From NCBI RefSeq assembly GCF_025154075.1, contig NZ_JAOAMU010000001.1, positions 124,001 through 188,000 on the forward strand: a stretch of DNA of 64,000 nucleotides. The letters are read 5' to 3'. The stretch comes from Chryseobacterium herbae. GTDB taxonomy: Bacteria > Bacteroidota > Bacteroidia > Flavobacteriales > Weeksellaceae. Under the pieces are notes generated by a model. It was not told the origin of the DNA. It made no database searches and saw only the letters and a list, made by a program, of their open reading frames with translations. Below, piece after piece: positions 43,350 to 51,844 of the stretch (the first letter of the stretch is position 1; each line of letters opens with the position of its first letter). The translations under genes were made by a program, and so were the position numbers.

Positions 43350-46178
43350 CTATTTATGTTTTAAATGGGATTTCAGCGCCTCAATTTCCTGCTGTTGTTT
43401 CTGAACGATTTCCCGCAGTTCCTGAACAGCTTTGGTAAGCACCACCGTCATTTCCGGGTAGTTGACACTTAGTGTTTTCATCTCGTCGCTGGCTGTGGTT
43501 ACCAGTTCAGGCATGGATGCCTTGATCTCCTGCGCCACAAAACCGATTTTCTTGTCTTTGCTCACTTGTTCATCTTTATATCTGTAGTTGATCGTACGTA
43601 CGCCCAGCACCTCTTTCAGGCCATAGACATTATTGGTAATCTCTTTTTTCAGCCTGATATCGGATGGGGTATTGTACGCATTGGCCAAAACATTTCCATT
43701 CACATGCAACCTTTGAGTAGGAGCTGCCGTTCCAATCCCTACATTACCGGTTCCGCTGGTCTGCATGACAATATGCTCGGTTCCTCTCGCATTAAGGTGT
43801 AAAGGCACATTTACCCTGGTTCCGACTGACTGTATCCCTTCCCATCCAATGCTTATCCCAGCCGTGAGGTTGTTGGCTACAAACGACGCAATACCATTTA
43901 GTTGGTTGCCATTTCCGGCATCTACCACACTCAATGCCTGCAACGGAGTCGCAGTGCCAATACCCACCCTGCCCGTAGTTCCGTTGGTCTGCATGATAAT
44001 ATCTCCCGTTCCTCTTGCATTGAGTCCCAGGTTGACATTCGCATTAGTCCCGATAGACTGTATGCCGCCAAAGCCAATGCCCACGCCCTGGGTAAGGTTG
44101 TTGTTGGAAAACGAAGCAATACCATTAAACTGATTGGCGTTTCCGGCGTCTACCACACTTACCCTCTGCCCCGGAGTTGTAGTGCCGACACCTACATTAC
44201 CCGTGGTTCCGCTGTTCTGCATGATAAGGTTTCCGGCTCCCTTTGCATTAAGATGTAAAGGGATATCCGTCCGGCTTCCCACGGTCTGTATACCTTCCCA
44301 TCCAATGCTTACTCCCGCTGTGAGATTATTCGCGAAAAAAGAAGCAATGCCATTAAATTGGTTGGTGTTTCCGGCGTCTACCACCCCAAGTGCCTGTCCC
44401 GGAGCTGCGGTACCTACACCGACCCTGTTATTGGTAGCATCTACAGATAAGGTAGTCCCATCCACAGAAAATGCATTGATCGCTGTGCCGTTGAAAGCAA
44501 GGGTATTGGTACCCTGGGTAACGATTCTGTTTCCGGCAAGAGTACCGTCATTCGTGTAGATATTGGTATTCGTATCTGAACCCAGCTTTGCCCAGGCTGT
44601 CCCGTTATAAAAGTAATACCCGATCGCATCGATATTCGACGCGGTACCCGTTGCGGTTCCTGTGACAATACTGTTCACGTATACCAAAGTGGAAGTAGGG
44701 ACACCGGTCATGCTTTGAGCTCTTTCCCTGTCCACTCTCGGAATCAAAAGGCCTTCCGCCTTAGTCGTAGTACCCGTGGCATTTTTGGCCGTAACGTCTA
44801 ACGTTGAAGAAGGGGTTGTCGTATTGATCCCCACATTTCCTGTGGTTCCGCTATTCTGCATGATGAGATGTCCGGCTCCCTTTGCATTAAGATGTAAAGG
44901 GATATCCGTCCGGCTTCCCACGGTCTGTATACCTTCCCATCCGATGCCTACTCCTGCTGTGAGATTATTGGCGGAAAACGAAGCAATGCCGTTAAATTGA
45001 TTGGTGTTTCCGGCGTCTACCACACCAAGCGCCTGTCCCGGAGCTGCGGTACCTACACCCACTCTATTATTCTCGGCATCTACAGAAAGTGTAGTCCCAT
45101 CCACAGAAAATGCATTGGTCGCTGAGCCGGTAAAAGCAAGGGTATTGGCTCCCTGGGTAACGATTCTGTTTCCAGCTAGAGTACCGTTGTTCGTGTAGAT
45201 ATTGGTATTGGAGTCTGAGCCCAGCTTGGCCCAGGCGGTCCCGTTATAAAAGTAATACCCGATCGCATCGATATTAGCGGCAATACCACTTGCCGTTCCT
45301 GTAGCGATACTGTTCACATATACCAAAGTGGAAGTAGGGACACCGGTCATGCTTTGGGCTCTCTCCCTGTCCACTCTCGGAATCAAAAGGCCTTCCGCTT
45401 TAGTCGTAGTACCCGTTGCATTTTTGGCCGTAACGTCGAACGTCGAAGAAGGGGTTGTCGTATTGATCCCCACATTTCCTGTGGTTCCGCTGTTCTGCAT
45501 GATGAGATGTCCGGCCCCTTTTGCGTTAAGATGTAAAGGGATATCCGTCCTGCTTCCCACAGTCTGTATACCTTCCCATCCGATGCCTACTCCTGCCGTG
45601 AGATTATTCGCGGAAAACGAAGCAATACCGTTAAATTGGTTGGTGTTTCCGGCGTCTACCACCCCAAGTGCCTGTCCCGGAGCTGCGGTACCTACACCCA
45701 CTCTATTATTCTCGGCATCTACAGAAAGTGTAGTCCCATCTACAGAAAAAGCGTTGATCGCCGTGCCGGTAAAAGCAAGGGTATTAGCGGCCTGGGTAAC
45801 GATTCTGTTTCCGGCAAGGGTACCGTCGTTCGTGTAGATATTGGTATTCGTGTCTGAACCCAGCTTTGCCCATGCGGTCCCGTTATAAAAGTAATATCCG
45901 ATCGCATCGATATTCGCCGCCGTGCCCGTTGCGGTTCCTGTAGCGATACTGTTGACATACACCAAAGTGGAAGTAGGGACACCGGTCATGCTTTGGGCCC
46001 TCTGACGGTCTATTCTGGGAATCAAAAGGCCCTCCGGGGTGGTGGTTGTGCCCGTTGCGTTTTTGGCAATAACGTCCAGCGTTGAGGCAGGTGCCGTGGT
46101 GTTGATACCCACCTGAGCTTTTGCCTGATGGATACATCCTGATGCAACAATGATAATTGGTAGGATAATTTTTTTCAT
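43350..46178 (-). CDS. Exported modular fibre protein, copy 3 (S74 chaperone tip)
   Basis: The 942-aa protein has a signal peptide (MKKIILPIIIVASGCIHQAK), three near-identical 213-aa stem modules from residue 24, then shorter modules and, at about 825-942, a peptidase S74 (endosialidase intramolecular chaperone) domain. The domain shows SDIRLKKEI, KEVLGVRTINYRYKDE and KKIGFVAQEIKASMPELV, and ends in a coiled coil (VQELREIVQKQQQEIEALK). In endosialidases a Ser-Lys dyad five residues apart (S911/K916) catalyses self-cleavage; here S and K in SDIRLK have the same spacing. The domain probably trimerises the fibre and may be cut off. It is the only one of the three large fibres with this tip. Confidence 0.9.
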   Translation of the reverse strand: MKKIILPIIIVASGCIHQAKAQVGINTTAPASTLDVIAKNATGTTTTPEGLLIPRIDRQRAQSMTGVPTSTLVYVNSIATGTATGTAANIDAIGYYFYNGTAWAKLGSDTNTNIYTNDGTLAGNRIVTQAANTLAFTGTAINAFSVDGTTLSVDAENNRVGVGTAAPGQALGVVDAGNTNQFNGIASFSANNLTAGVGIGWEGIQTVGSRTDIPLHLNAKGAGHLIMQNSGTTGNVGINTTTPSSTFDVTAKNATGTTTKAEGLLIPRVDRERAQSMTGVPTSTLVYVNSIATGTASGIAANIDAIGYYFYNGTAWAKLGSDSNTNIYTNNGTLAGNRIVTQGANTLAFTGSATNAFSVDGTTLSVDAENNRVGVGTAAPGQALGVVDAGNTNQFNGIASFSANNLTAGVGIGWEGIQTVGSRTDIPLHLNAKGAGHLIMQNSGTTGNVGINTTTPSSTLDVTAKNATGTTTKAEGLLIPRVDRERAQSMTGVPTSTLVYVNSIVTGTATGTASNIDAIGYYFYNGTAWAKLGSDTNTNIYTNDGTLAGNRIVTQGTNTLAFNGTAINAFSVDGTTLSVDATNNRVGVGTAAPGQALGVVDAGNTNQFNGIASFFANNLTAGVSIGWEGIQTVGSRTDIPLHLNAKGAGNLIMQNSGTTGNVGVGTTTPGQRVSVVDAGNANQFNGIASFSNNNLTQGVGIGFGGIQSIGTNANVNLGLNARGTGDIIMQTNGTTGRVGIGTATPLQALSVVDAGNGNQLNGIASFVANNLTAGISIGWEGIQSVGTRVNVPLHLNARGTEHIVMQTSGTGNVGIGTAAPTQRLHVNGNVLANAYNTPSDIRLKKEITNNVYGLKEVLGVRTINYRYKDEQVSKDKKIGFVAQEIKASMPELVTTASDEMKTLSVNYPEMTVVLTKAVQELREIVQKQQQEIEALKSHLKHK
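44193..46109. repeat. Three tandem 639-bp stem repeats in fibre copy 3
   Basis: Units of 639 bases at about 45471-46109, 44832-45470 and 44193-44831 code for three nearly identical modules; for example TATTGATCCCCACATTTCCT recurs exactly 639 bases apart. High nucleotide identity makes slippage or unequal crossover likely. Confidence 0.75.
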
Positions 46179-46199
46179 ACAGTTAGATTTTTGTTCTTA

Positions 46200-46345
46200 G
46201 CATTTTAAGTGCCGGAACAAAACTAAGAGACCGTTGGTATTTTAGAGAATTTCAGTGTTAATACTTTGTTAACAGAAAATGGTTTTTCCCTGTTATTTCG
46301 TTAATTTTTTATTTTACAAAACTTTAAGAATCAAAACTTTACATT
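46200..46345 (-). promoter_or_regulatory. Conserved 5' region of fibre copy 3
   Basis: The minus strand carries TAGTTTTG (46218-46225), a hairpin GCACTTAAAATGC (46200-46212) and GTTAAC-related boxes such as CTGTTAACAAAG near 46265-46276 and AATTAACG. The hairpin stem is kept as GCA/TGC with changed inner bases. It lies 21 bases before the ATG. Confidence 0.55.
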
Positions 46346-46409
46346 ATAAAACATGTTAAATATTCAGCTTTGCTTTCTACTGGCTCCGTTCTATTCTCAT
46401 GTTCAACAG

Positions 46410-46545
46410 AAACCTGAAGGAATCACTTTCAGAAGCAGGTCGCAGGCTAAACTGCCCGATTCATGCACCTACCTGCCAGAATTTTTCTTCGGGAGCCTCC
46501 GGATAATTGAATTTTTTTGTCATTTTGATCTTGCTCTATGAAACT
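46410..46545 (-). pseudogene. Decayed 5' half of an HTH module A gene
   Basis: On the minus strand the blocks AAGATCAAAATGACA, GCTCCCGAAGAAAAATTCTG, ATGAATCGGGCAG and CTGCGACCTGCTTCTGA match the DNA of the intact A gene (38840-38960) in the same order. Frameshifts and stops break the frame and the HTH part is lost. Repeat D follows on its upstream side, as it does for the intact gene, so the whole unit was duplicated. Confidence 0.65.
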
Positions 46546-46567
46546 TATGGACACAGGAGGCGTCAGT

Positions 46568-46655
46568 TTCTTAGCCCCTTTACCTAAAAACAAGAAAAAA
46601 AGGCAAATAGCTAAAGGCAATTAAAAAATCAGTCTGACCATACATGGGATTAATT
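46568..46655. repeat. Intergenic repeat D, copy 4 (degenerate)
   Basis: TTTCTTAGCCCCTTTACCTA, ATAGCTAAAGG, AATCAGTCTGACCATACATG and GGATTAAT follow the same order as the other copies but with more changes and a shorter right end. Confidence 0.55.
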
Positions 46656-46819
46656 ATTATGGGTGCGAGGTTCGGGTTGCGGAATTCGTGTTCGAGGCTT
46701 GGAGCTTGAGAGTAAATGAATGTTTTTTTTCATCATCCTTCATTTTCACTTACAAAACATGGATCATCATTATCTTAATTTTTAAAATAGGTTAACCCGG
46801 TAATCGGGTCTAAAAAAAC

Positions 46820-46890
46820 CTTCAACCAAGCTGATCTATTTATCAAGGGAATGATAACAGGCTTAGTTGAAGGAGAAAATAAACAGGGTC
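46820..46890. repeat. Repeat F, copy 1
   Basis: AAGCTGATCTATTTATCA, then GCTTAGTTGAAGGAGAAA and TAAACAGG match 50142-50205 (AAGCTGGCCTATTCGATCA, GCTTAGTTGAAGGAGAAA, TAAACAGG). One copy lies downstream and one upstream of fibre copy 4. The surrounding gap 46656-47037 shows no gene. Confidence 0.6.
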
Positions 46891-47037
46891 TTCTACCTTA
46901 TGAGGCATTAAAAAAAAATAGCTTTGTGAACTTTCTGTACGCTGTACTGTACAATTGCGTTTGCTTAAGTTGCACAGCATATCATCATTGTGTGTATTAG
47001 AATCTAAATTGTTGTGTTGTGTTTTTAATCATTGGTT

Positions 47038-49959
47038 TTAATTTCCCAAATAAACAATGGCAAATGTAGCTCCGGCACCCACATCATGCGAATTGGCATT
47101 TTGCTCGTAACCAATGGTAATCACTGATCCTGCATCGATATAAGTAGTCATGGTGCCTCCTCTGCGGATATAGTTTCCTCCACTTGTATCGGCCTGTTCG
47201 TAAAAAGGAAAACGCTCGCCACCGACTTTAAAAAGCCAGACAATCCTGTACGCAGCATTGCTTGCTTTAATAGCGGCAAACATAGAGACCTGATAGTAGC
47301 CTGAAGTGGGAACAGTATAGCTGTTATTCCCTGTATCCCATCCGCCGCCGGGATTTCTGATAGAACCAAAACCAAGACTTTTAAATCCATTTCCCGAGTT
47401 GGTTTGAACGCCTGAAGTTCTGCCTGATGCCACTACTCTTGAAATAAATCCGCCAGCATCCGGACTTTCCCATTGTGGGGCAGTATTAGCGCCTCTTGAA
47501 GTCAGTACCTGTCCGGTTGTTCCTGCACTTCCTGCGGTGGTAGCACTTCCTCCTACATTCAGCTCATTAGTGACTTGAAGACCTCCGGCTACATGCAGCT
47601 TTCTCTGAGGACTGGTAGTTCCCGCTCCTATGTTTCCACTGGTCTGCATCAGAATGTTCCCGGAACCTTTGGCATTGAGGTTTAAATTGATATTGGCATC
47701 GGTTCCTCTGGACTGGATTCCTGTCCAGCCTATCCCTACTCCCTGGGTAAGATTGGAGTGGGTAAATGTAGCAATGCTATAATCGTTGCTGCTGGATCCG
47801 TCTACTACGGTTAATGCATTCCCAGGAGCCGTGGTACCAATACCTATCCTGTTATTGGTAGCATCTACAGAAAAGGTAGTCCCATCTACGGAAAATGCAT
47901 TAGTGGCTGTACCCGTAAAAGCAAGGGTATTGGCACCCTGGGTAACAATTCTGTTTCCGGCAAGCGTTCCGTCGTTGCTATAAATATTGGTACTGGTGGC
48001 TGCGGAGCCCCATGAAGGCGCTGCTCCTGCTCCGTTAGAGGTAAGAACCTGTCCGGTGGTTCCGGCACTTCCTGCGGCGGTAGCACTTCCTCCTACATTC
48101 AGTTCATTGGTGACCTGAAGACCTCCCGCTACATGCAGCTTTCTCTGAGGCGTAGTCGTTCCAGCTCCTATATTTCCCGTGGTCTGCATCAGAATATTTC
48201 CGGCACCTTTGGCGTTGAGGTTTAAATTGATATTGGCATCGGTTCCTCTGGACTGGATTCCTGTCCAGCCTATCCCTACTCCCTGAGTAAGATTGGAGTG
48301 GGTAAATGTAGCAATGCTATAGTCGTTGCTGCTGGATCCGTCTACTACACTTAGCGCCTCTCCCGGAGCCGTGGTACCAATCCCCACTCTGCCTGTTCCT
48401 GTGATACGCATCAGCTCATTGGAAGTTGTCGTAGACGTGCCGGCATAAAAAGCATGGCTGGCGGAGGTACCATCCAACTGGTAACGTAATACGGAGCTGT
48501 TAATTCCGAGTCCATAATATTGATGGTCATTATTTGCCGTTTCATAAAGAACCATCTTACGATTACCCTCTGTATTGGCAAATTGTAACGGAGCATGGGG
48601 CGTCGTGGTACCAATACCTACATTGCCTGTGGTTCCATTGGTCTGCATGATTATATTTCCCGTACCTTTTGCATTGAGGTTCAGATCCACATTGGTACTG
48701 GATCCTCTGGATTGTACTCCTTCCCAGCCTATCCCTACTCCCTTAGTAAGATTAGAGTGGGTAAATGTGGCAATACTATAATTATTATTGCTGGATCCGT
48801 CTACGATGCTTAGCGCCTCTCCTGGAGCGGCAGTGCCGATACCTATTCTGTTATTGGTAGCGTCTACAGATAAGGTAGTTCCGTCTACAGAAAAAGCATT
48901 GGTAGCTGTACCCGTAAAAGCAAGGGTATTAGCACCCTGGGTAACAATTCTATTTCCGGCAAGTGTTCCGTCGTTGGTGTAGATATTGGTATTCGTGTCT
49001 GAACCCAGCTTGGTCCATGCGGTACCATTATAATAGTAATACCCGATCGCATCAATATTTGCAGCCGTCCCCGTTGCGGTTCCTGTAGCAATGCTGTTCA
49101 CATACACCAAAGTGGAAGTAGGGACACCGGTCATGCTTTGAGCCCGCTGACGATCTACTCTCGGAATCAAAAGACCTTCCGCTTTGGTCGTAGTACCTGT
49201 TGCATTTTTGGCGCTAATGTCTAACGTTGACGAAGGTGCCGTGGTATTGATCCCCACGTTTCCTGTCGTCCCGCTGTTCTGCATCACAATGTGTCCTGCA
49301 CCTTTCGCATTGAGGCTTAAACTGGCATCAGCTTTTGTCCCCACACTCTGTATTCCTTCCCAGCCTATCCCGACTCCCTGGGTAAGATTGGAGTGGGTAA
49401 ATGTGGCAATACCAAAATTGTTGTTGCTGGATCCGTCTACGATGCTTAGCGCCTGTCCCGGAGCAGCAGTACCTATACCTACTCTATTATTCTCGGCATC
49501 TACAGACAAGGTAGTTCCGTCTACAGAAAAGGCATTGGTGGCTGTACCCGTAAAAGCAAGGGTATTCGCACCTTGGGTAACAATTCTGTTTCCAGCAAGC
49601 GTTCCGTCTGCGGTGTAGATGTTTGTGCTTCCTCCGGTTGTCAGCTTGGTCCATGCGGTTCCGTTATAATAGTAATACCCGATCGCATCGATATTTGCAG
49701 CCGTACCGGTTGCGGTTCCTGTAGCAATACTGTTCACGTACACCAAAGTGGAAGTAGGGACATCTGTCATGCTTTGGGCTCTCTGACGATCCACTCTGGG
49801 AATCAGAAGCCCTTCTGCAGTCTTGGCAGTGCCTGTCGCTTCTTTAGCGGTAATATCAAACGTAGAGGTAGGTGTAGGGGTGTTTATACCCACCTGAGCA
49901 TTCACCTGTTGCACACATCCTAGTGCAACAAGTACAATTGGTAAAATAATTTTTTTCAT
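47038..49959 (-). CDS. Exported modular fibre protein, copy 4 (C1q-like tip)
   Basis: The 973-aa protein has a signal peptide (MKKIILPIVLVALGCVQQ, cut near residue 21), two long stem modules from residue 24, several shorter modules and a C1q/TNF-like jelly-roll tip (about 833-973). The tip has GFKSLGFGSIRNPGGGWDTG, NSYTVPTSGYYQVSMFAAIK and the last strand AGATFAIVYLGN. C1q-type domains trimerise and bind ligands, which fits a fibre end. The internal ATG was chosen because the signal peptide starts there, after an in-frame upstream extension of 20 codons. Its promoter box is degraded relative to the other copies. Its body contains the 428-bp tract shared with copy 2. Confidence 0.88.
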   Translation of the reverse strand: MKKIILPIVLVALGCVQQVNAQVGINTPTPTSTFDITAKEATGTAKTAEGLLIPRVDRQRAQSMTDVPTSTLVYVNSIATGTATGTAANIDAIGYYYYNGTAWTKLTTGGSTNIYTADGTLAGNRIVTQGANTLAFTGTATNAFSVDGTTLSVDAENNRVGIGTAAPGQALSIVDGSSNNNFGIATFTHSNLTQGVGIGWEGIQSVGTKADASLSLNAKGAGHIVMQNSGTTGNVGINTTAPSSTLDISAKNATGTTTKAEGLLIPRVDRQRAQSMTGVPTSTLVYVNSIATGTATGTAANIDAIGYYYYNGTAWTKLGSDTNTNIYTNDGTLAGNRIVTQGANTLAFTGTATNAFSVDGTTLSVDATNNRIGIGTAAPGEALSIVDGSSNNNYSIATFTHSNLTKGVGIGWEGVQSRGSSTNVDLNLNAKGTGNIIMQTNGTTGNVGIGTTTPHAPLQFANTEGNRKMVLYETANNDHQYYGLGINSSVLRYQLDGTSASHAFYAGTSTTTSNELMRITGTGRVGIGTTAPGEALSVVDGSSSNDYSIATFTHSNLTQGVGIGWTGIQSRGTDANINLNLNAKGAGNILMQTTGNIGAGTTTPQRKLHVAGGLQVTNELNVGGSATAAGSAGTTGQVLTSNGAGAAPSWGSAATSTNIYSNDGTLAGNRIVTQGANTLAFTGTATNAFSVDGTTFSVDATNNRIGIGTTAPGNALTVVDGSSSNDYSIATFTHSNLTQGVGIGWTGIQSRGTDANINLNLNAKGSGNILMQTSGNIGAGTTSPQRKLHVAGGLQVTNELNVGGSATTAGSAGTTGQVLTSRGANTAPQWESPDAGGFISRVVASGRTSGVQTNSGNGFKSLGFGSIRNPGGGWDTGNNSYTVPTSGYYQVSMFAAIKASNAAYRIVWLFKVGGERFPFYEQADTSGGNYIRRGGTMTTYIDAGSVITIGYEQNANSHDVGAGATFAIVYLGN
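48395..48822. repeat. 428-bp tract identical to 40917-41344
   Basis: It is offset by 7478 bases from the tract in fibre copy 2, with no mismatch seen by eye, although the surrounding modules differ by many synonymous changes. High similarity extends on both sides. Confidence 0.7.
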
Positions 49960-49973
49960 GTGTATATTTTTTT

Positions 49974-50115
49974 GCATCCTTAATGCTGAGACCCAACTCC
50001 TGTTAAAGTCCCTCGTCAATTATTAGCATTAACAATTGACATTTCTTTATGTTTTTTAAATTTTTTAAACTTTCAAAATACTGATCCTCCCTATTTTATT
50101 TTTAAAATCCGTTCA
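49974..50115 (-). promoter_or_regulatory. Degraded 5' region of fibre copy 4
   Basis: The hairpin GCATTAAGGATGC (49974-49986) is kept, 14 bases before the ATG, but the -7 box TAGTTTTG of its sisters reads GAGTTGGG (49992-49999) and the GTTAAC boxes are lost or altered. The gene may be weakly expressed or depend on another promoter. Confidence 0.6.
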
Positions 50116-50141
50116 CTTGAACATACAGTTTAAATACCATG

Positions 50142-50205
50142 AACTAAGCTGGCCTATTCGATCAGAGAAATGGTTACGGGCTTAGTTGAAGGAGAAATAA
50201 ACAGG
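50142..50205. repeat. Repeat F, copy 2
   Basis: It matches 46820-46890 in order and sequence. The rest of the gap between fibre copy 4 and the truncated copy 5 (50206-50411) shows no gene. Confidence 0.6.
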
Positions 50206-50411
50206 TTTGCTAAGATCTTAAGAGCCAAATCCTCAACAGGATGGGCAAACAGATTTTGGAAGTATCATCTTGCGTGTATCAGCATCTGCTCAAGTCTATA
50301 TCAAGTCTATACATTCTGCATTCTTACGATTGCCGGTTAAATTTTTGATGTTCACTATACTGATACATAGGACCCGACCGTATCCATATTAGGTGTGGTC
50401 CCAATCAGGAT

Positions 50412-50645
50412 TCATGTCGTGAAACTGTTTACGCAGAACCGGGAAGAAACAGGGACATTGATTATGTCCTGCGCCTTCTGCCTGTCAACTCCGGGAATGA
50501 GAAACCCTTCCGTTGTAGTGGCAGCACCTGTAGCATTTTTTGCGGTACTGTCTGAGGATGTGGTGGTATTTATACTCACCTGAGCATTTACCTGTTGCAC
50601 CCATACCAGTGCAACAATTACGATTAGTAAAATAATTTTTTTCAT
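50412..50645 (-). pseudogene. Truncated fibre gene, copy 5
   Basis: The 77-codon frame opens MKKIILLIVIVALVWVQQVN and AQVSINTTTSSDSTAKNATG, continues through EGFLIPGVDRQKAQDIINVP and stops after VNSFTT, at the point where the intact genes read VNSIATG. Small deletions (STLDV lost) and replaced residues show decay. The 5' leader is intact with all conserved elements. It is therefore a remnant with a working-looking promoter. Confidence 0.75.
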
Positions 50646-50661
50646 TGTGTATATTTTTTTT

Positions 50662-50830
50662 GCATCCTTAATGCTGGGACAAAACTAAAGGTGAAATTGA
50701 TACTTTGAGAATTTTTAATGTTAACTCATTGTTATCAAAAAGTAATTTTTTATCGTTTTTTTGTTAACAATTTATTTTTTAAAACCTTAATTATCAATAT
50801 TTTAAATTCAAAACGCGTTAACTTTATGAC
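50662..50830 (-). promoter_or_regulatory. Conserved 5' region of fibre copy 5
   Basis: On the minus strand it has three GTTAAC boxes (50817-50822, 50763-50768, 50720-50725), TAGTTTTG (50680-50687) and the hairpin GCATTAAGGATGC (50662-50674), 16 bases before the ATG, in the same order and spacing as copies 1 and 2. Confidence 0.6.
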
Positions 50831-51199
50831 TATACTGAAAACCTCTTGTATCCTCTGTTAATTATGAATAAAAAACTGAAAAACGACTCCTATTACTGCT
50901 TTGAAATGTATTTTTTTCATATTTTAAGACTGCCTGAAATGGCAGAAAAGCGAATAATTTAAAAAGAATCATTTTTTTTGACCTTTTATACCTAAAAATC
51001 AGATGGAATACAAAATCACTCCGGACGAAAACATGAAAAGATTATTCTTCAATCATATGGCCTTTATGAAATACGGTTTGCAGAATATAGGGACTGGACG
51101 GGTTTTCGATCTTATGATACTGCAGAATCCTTGATATCAAGTCATCTCCCAAGGACATGCATTGCTATAAAAGCTACCATAGCAGAACATTTCATCTGC
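50831..51199. other. Intergenic stretch with a 43-codon frame
   Basis: A plus-strand frame at 51003-51134 (MEYKITPDENMKRLFFNHMA ...) looks protein-like but is short and unassigned; it may be a fragment of a lost gene. A weak trace of repeat E (around 50930) may also be present. No gene can be supported. Confidence 0.3.
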
Positions 51200-51230
51200 T
51201 AAAAAAATCCCGAATATGAAATCCGGGATC
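51200..51230 (-). terminator. Terminator after the 177-aa secreted protein gene
   Basis: ATCCCG (51207-51212) and CGGGAT (51224-51229) are inverted, and on the minus strand a run of seven T follows. It is 64 bases past the stop at 51294. Confidence 0.65.
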
Positions 51231-51293
51231 TTTTTGGTACAGGTTGTCTTAAAAATTTACTTTATGGGTAGATTAAGGCCCTGATTGAAGATG

Positions 51294-51827
51294 TCATTGT
51301 TTCCAGAAGCTCCACACTTTACCATTAAACACAGCCAGCATTTTTGATGCTGTATCATACACCAGCATTCCCGGTGCCGGATTGATGATGTTAAGATGCG
51401 GATTGGCTACTTTCGGCAGTACCATCGCTTTATGGGTATCTTCAAGTACAAGTATGCCGGATATTGTGTTTAAAGTGCCTATGGTTGTTTTGGCATTGGT
51501 ATTTTCTGTTTCGGTTATCTGAAGGGTATTTCCTTCCATACCTGTTTCAGGATCTATGGTAGTTCCAGCACTATTTCCTGAAAGATCTTTCCATCCTGCC
51601 ATATATTTTACTTTTACTTTATAATCGGTAAGGTCATAAATGATGGAGCCGTTGGCAGGCAAGACCACACCTGCTGCGGCAGTTACCCATGGAAGAATGA
51701 TTCCCCGGTTCTCCGTTCCAAAATCAAGAGATACGGAATGAGACGCCACGGACTGCCTACCGATGGCCACCTGCCCTGAAACAAAGACAGAAAGTGGAAA
51801 GAGACTTATAACTAATATTTTTTTCAT
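51294..51827 (-). CDS. Secreted protein with fibre-stem-like modules
   Basis: The 177-aa protein has a signal peptide (MKKILVISLFPLSVFVSGQ) and two copies of a motif shared with the fibres: GIILPWVTAAAGVVLPANGS with IIYDLTDYKVKVKYMAGWKD, and KAMVLPKVANPHLNIINPAP with GMLVYDTASKMLAVFNGKVW. The pattern (G-hydrophobic-PxV ... LVYD ... NGxxW) recurs widely in Bacteroidota surface proteins. It starts 17 bases after the stop of the thrombospondin-repeat gene, so both form an operon. Function is unknown; a role in surface assembly beside the larger protein is plausible. Confidence 0.75.
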   Translation of the reverse strand: MKKILVISLFPLSVFVSGQVAIGRQSVASHSVSLDFGTENRGIILPWVTAAAGVVLPANGSIIYDLTDYKVKVKYMAGWKDLSGNSAGTTIDPETGMEGNTLQITETENTNAKTTIGTLNTISGILVLEDTHKAMVLPKVANPHLNIINPAPGMLVYDTASKMLAVFNGKVWSFWKQ

Positions 51828-51844
51828 TGTTCGATACATTAAAT

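Noticed and set aside
40043..50019. Possible CRISPR array or satellite because of the regular repeats
   Set aside because: The repeats are long (639 bases), in frame and protein-coding; no short palindromic repeats with unique spacers and no cas genes are present.
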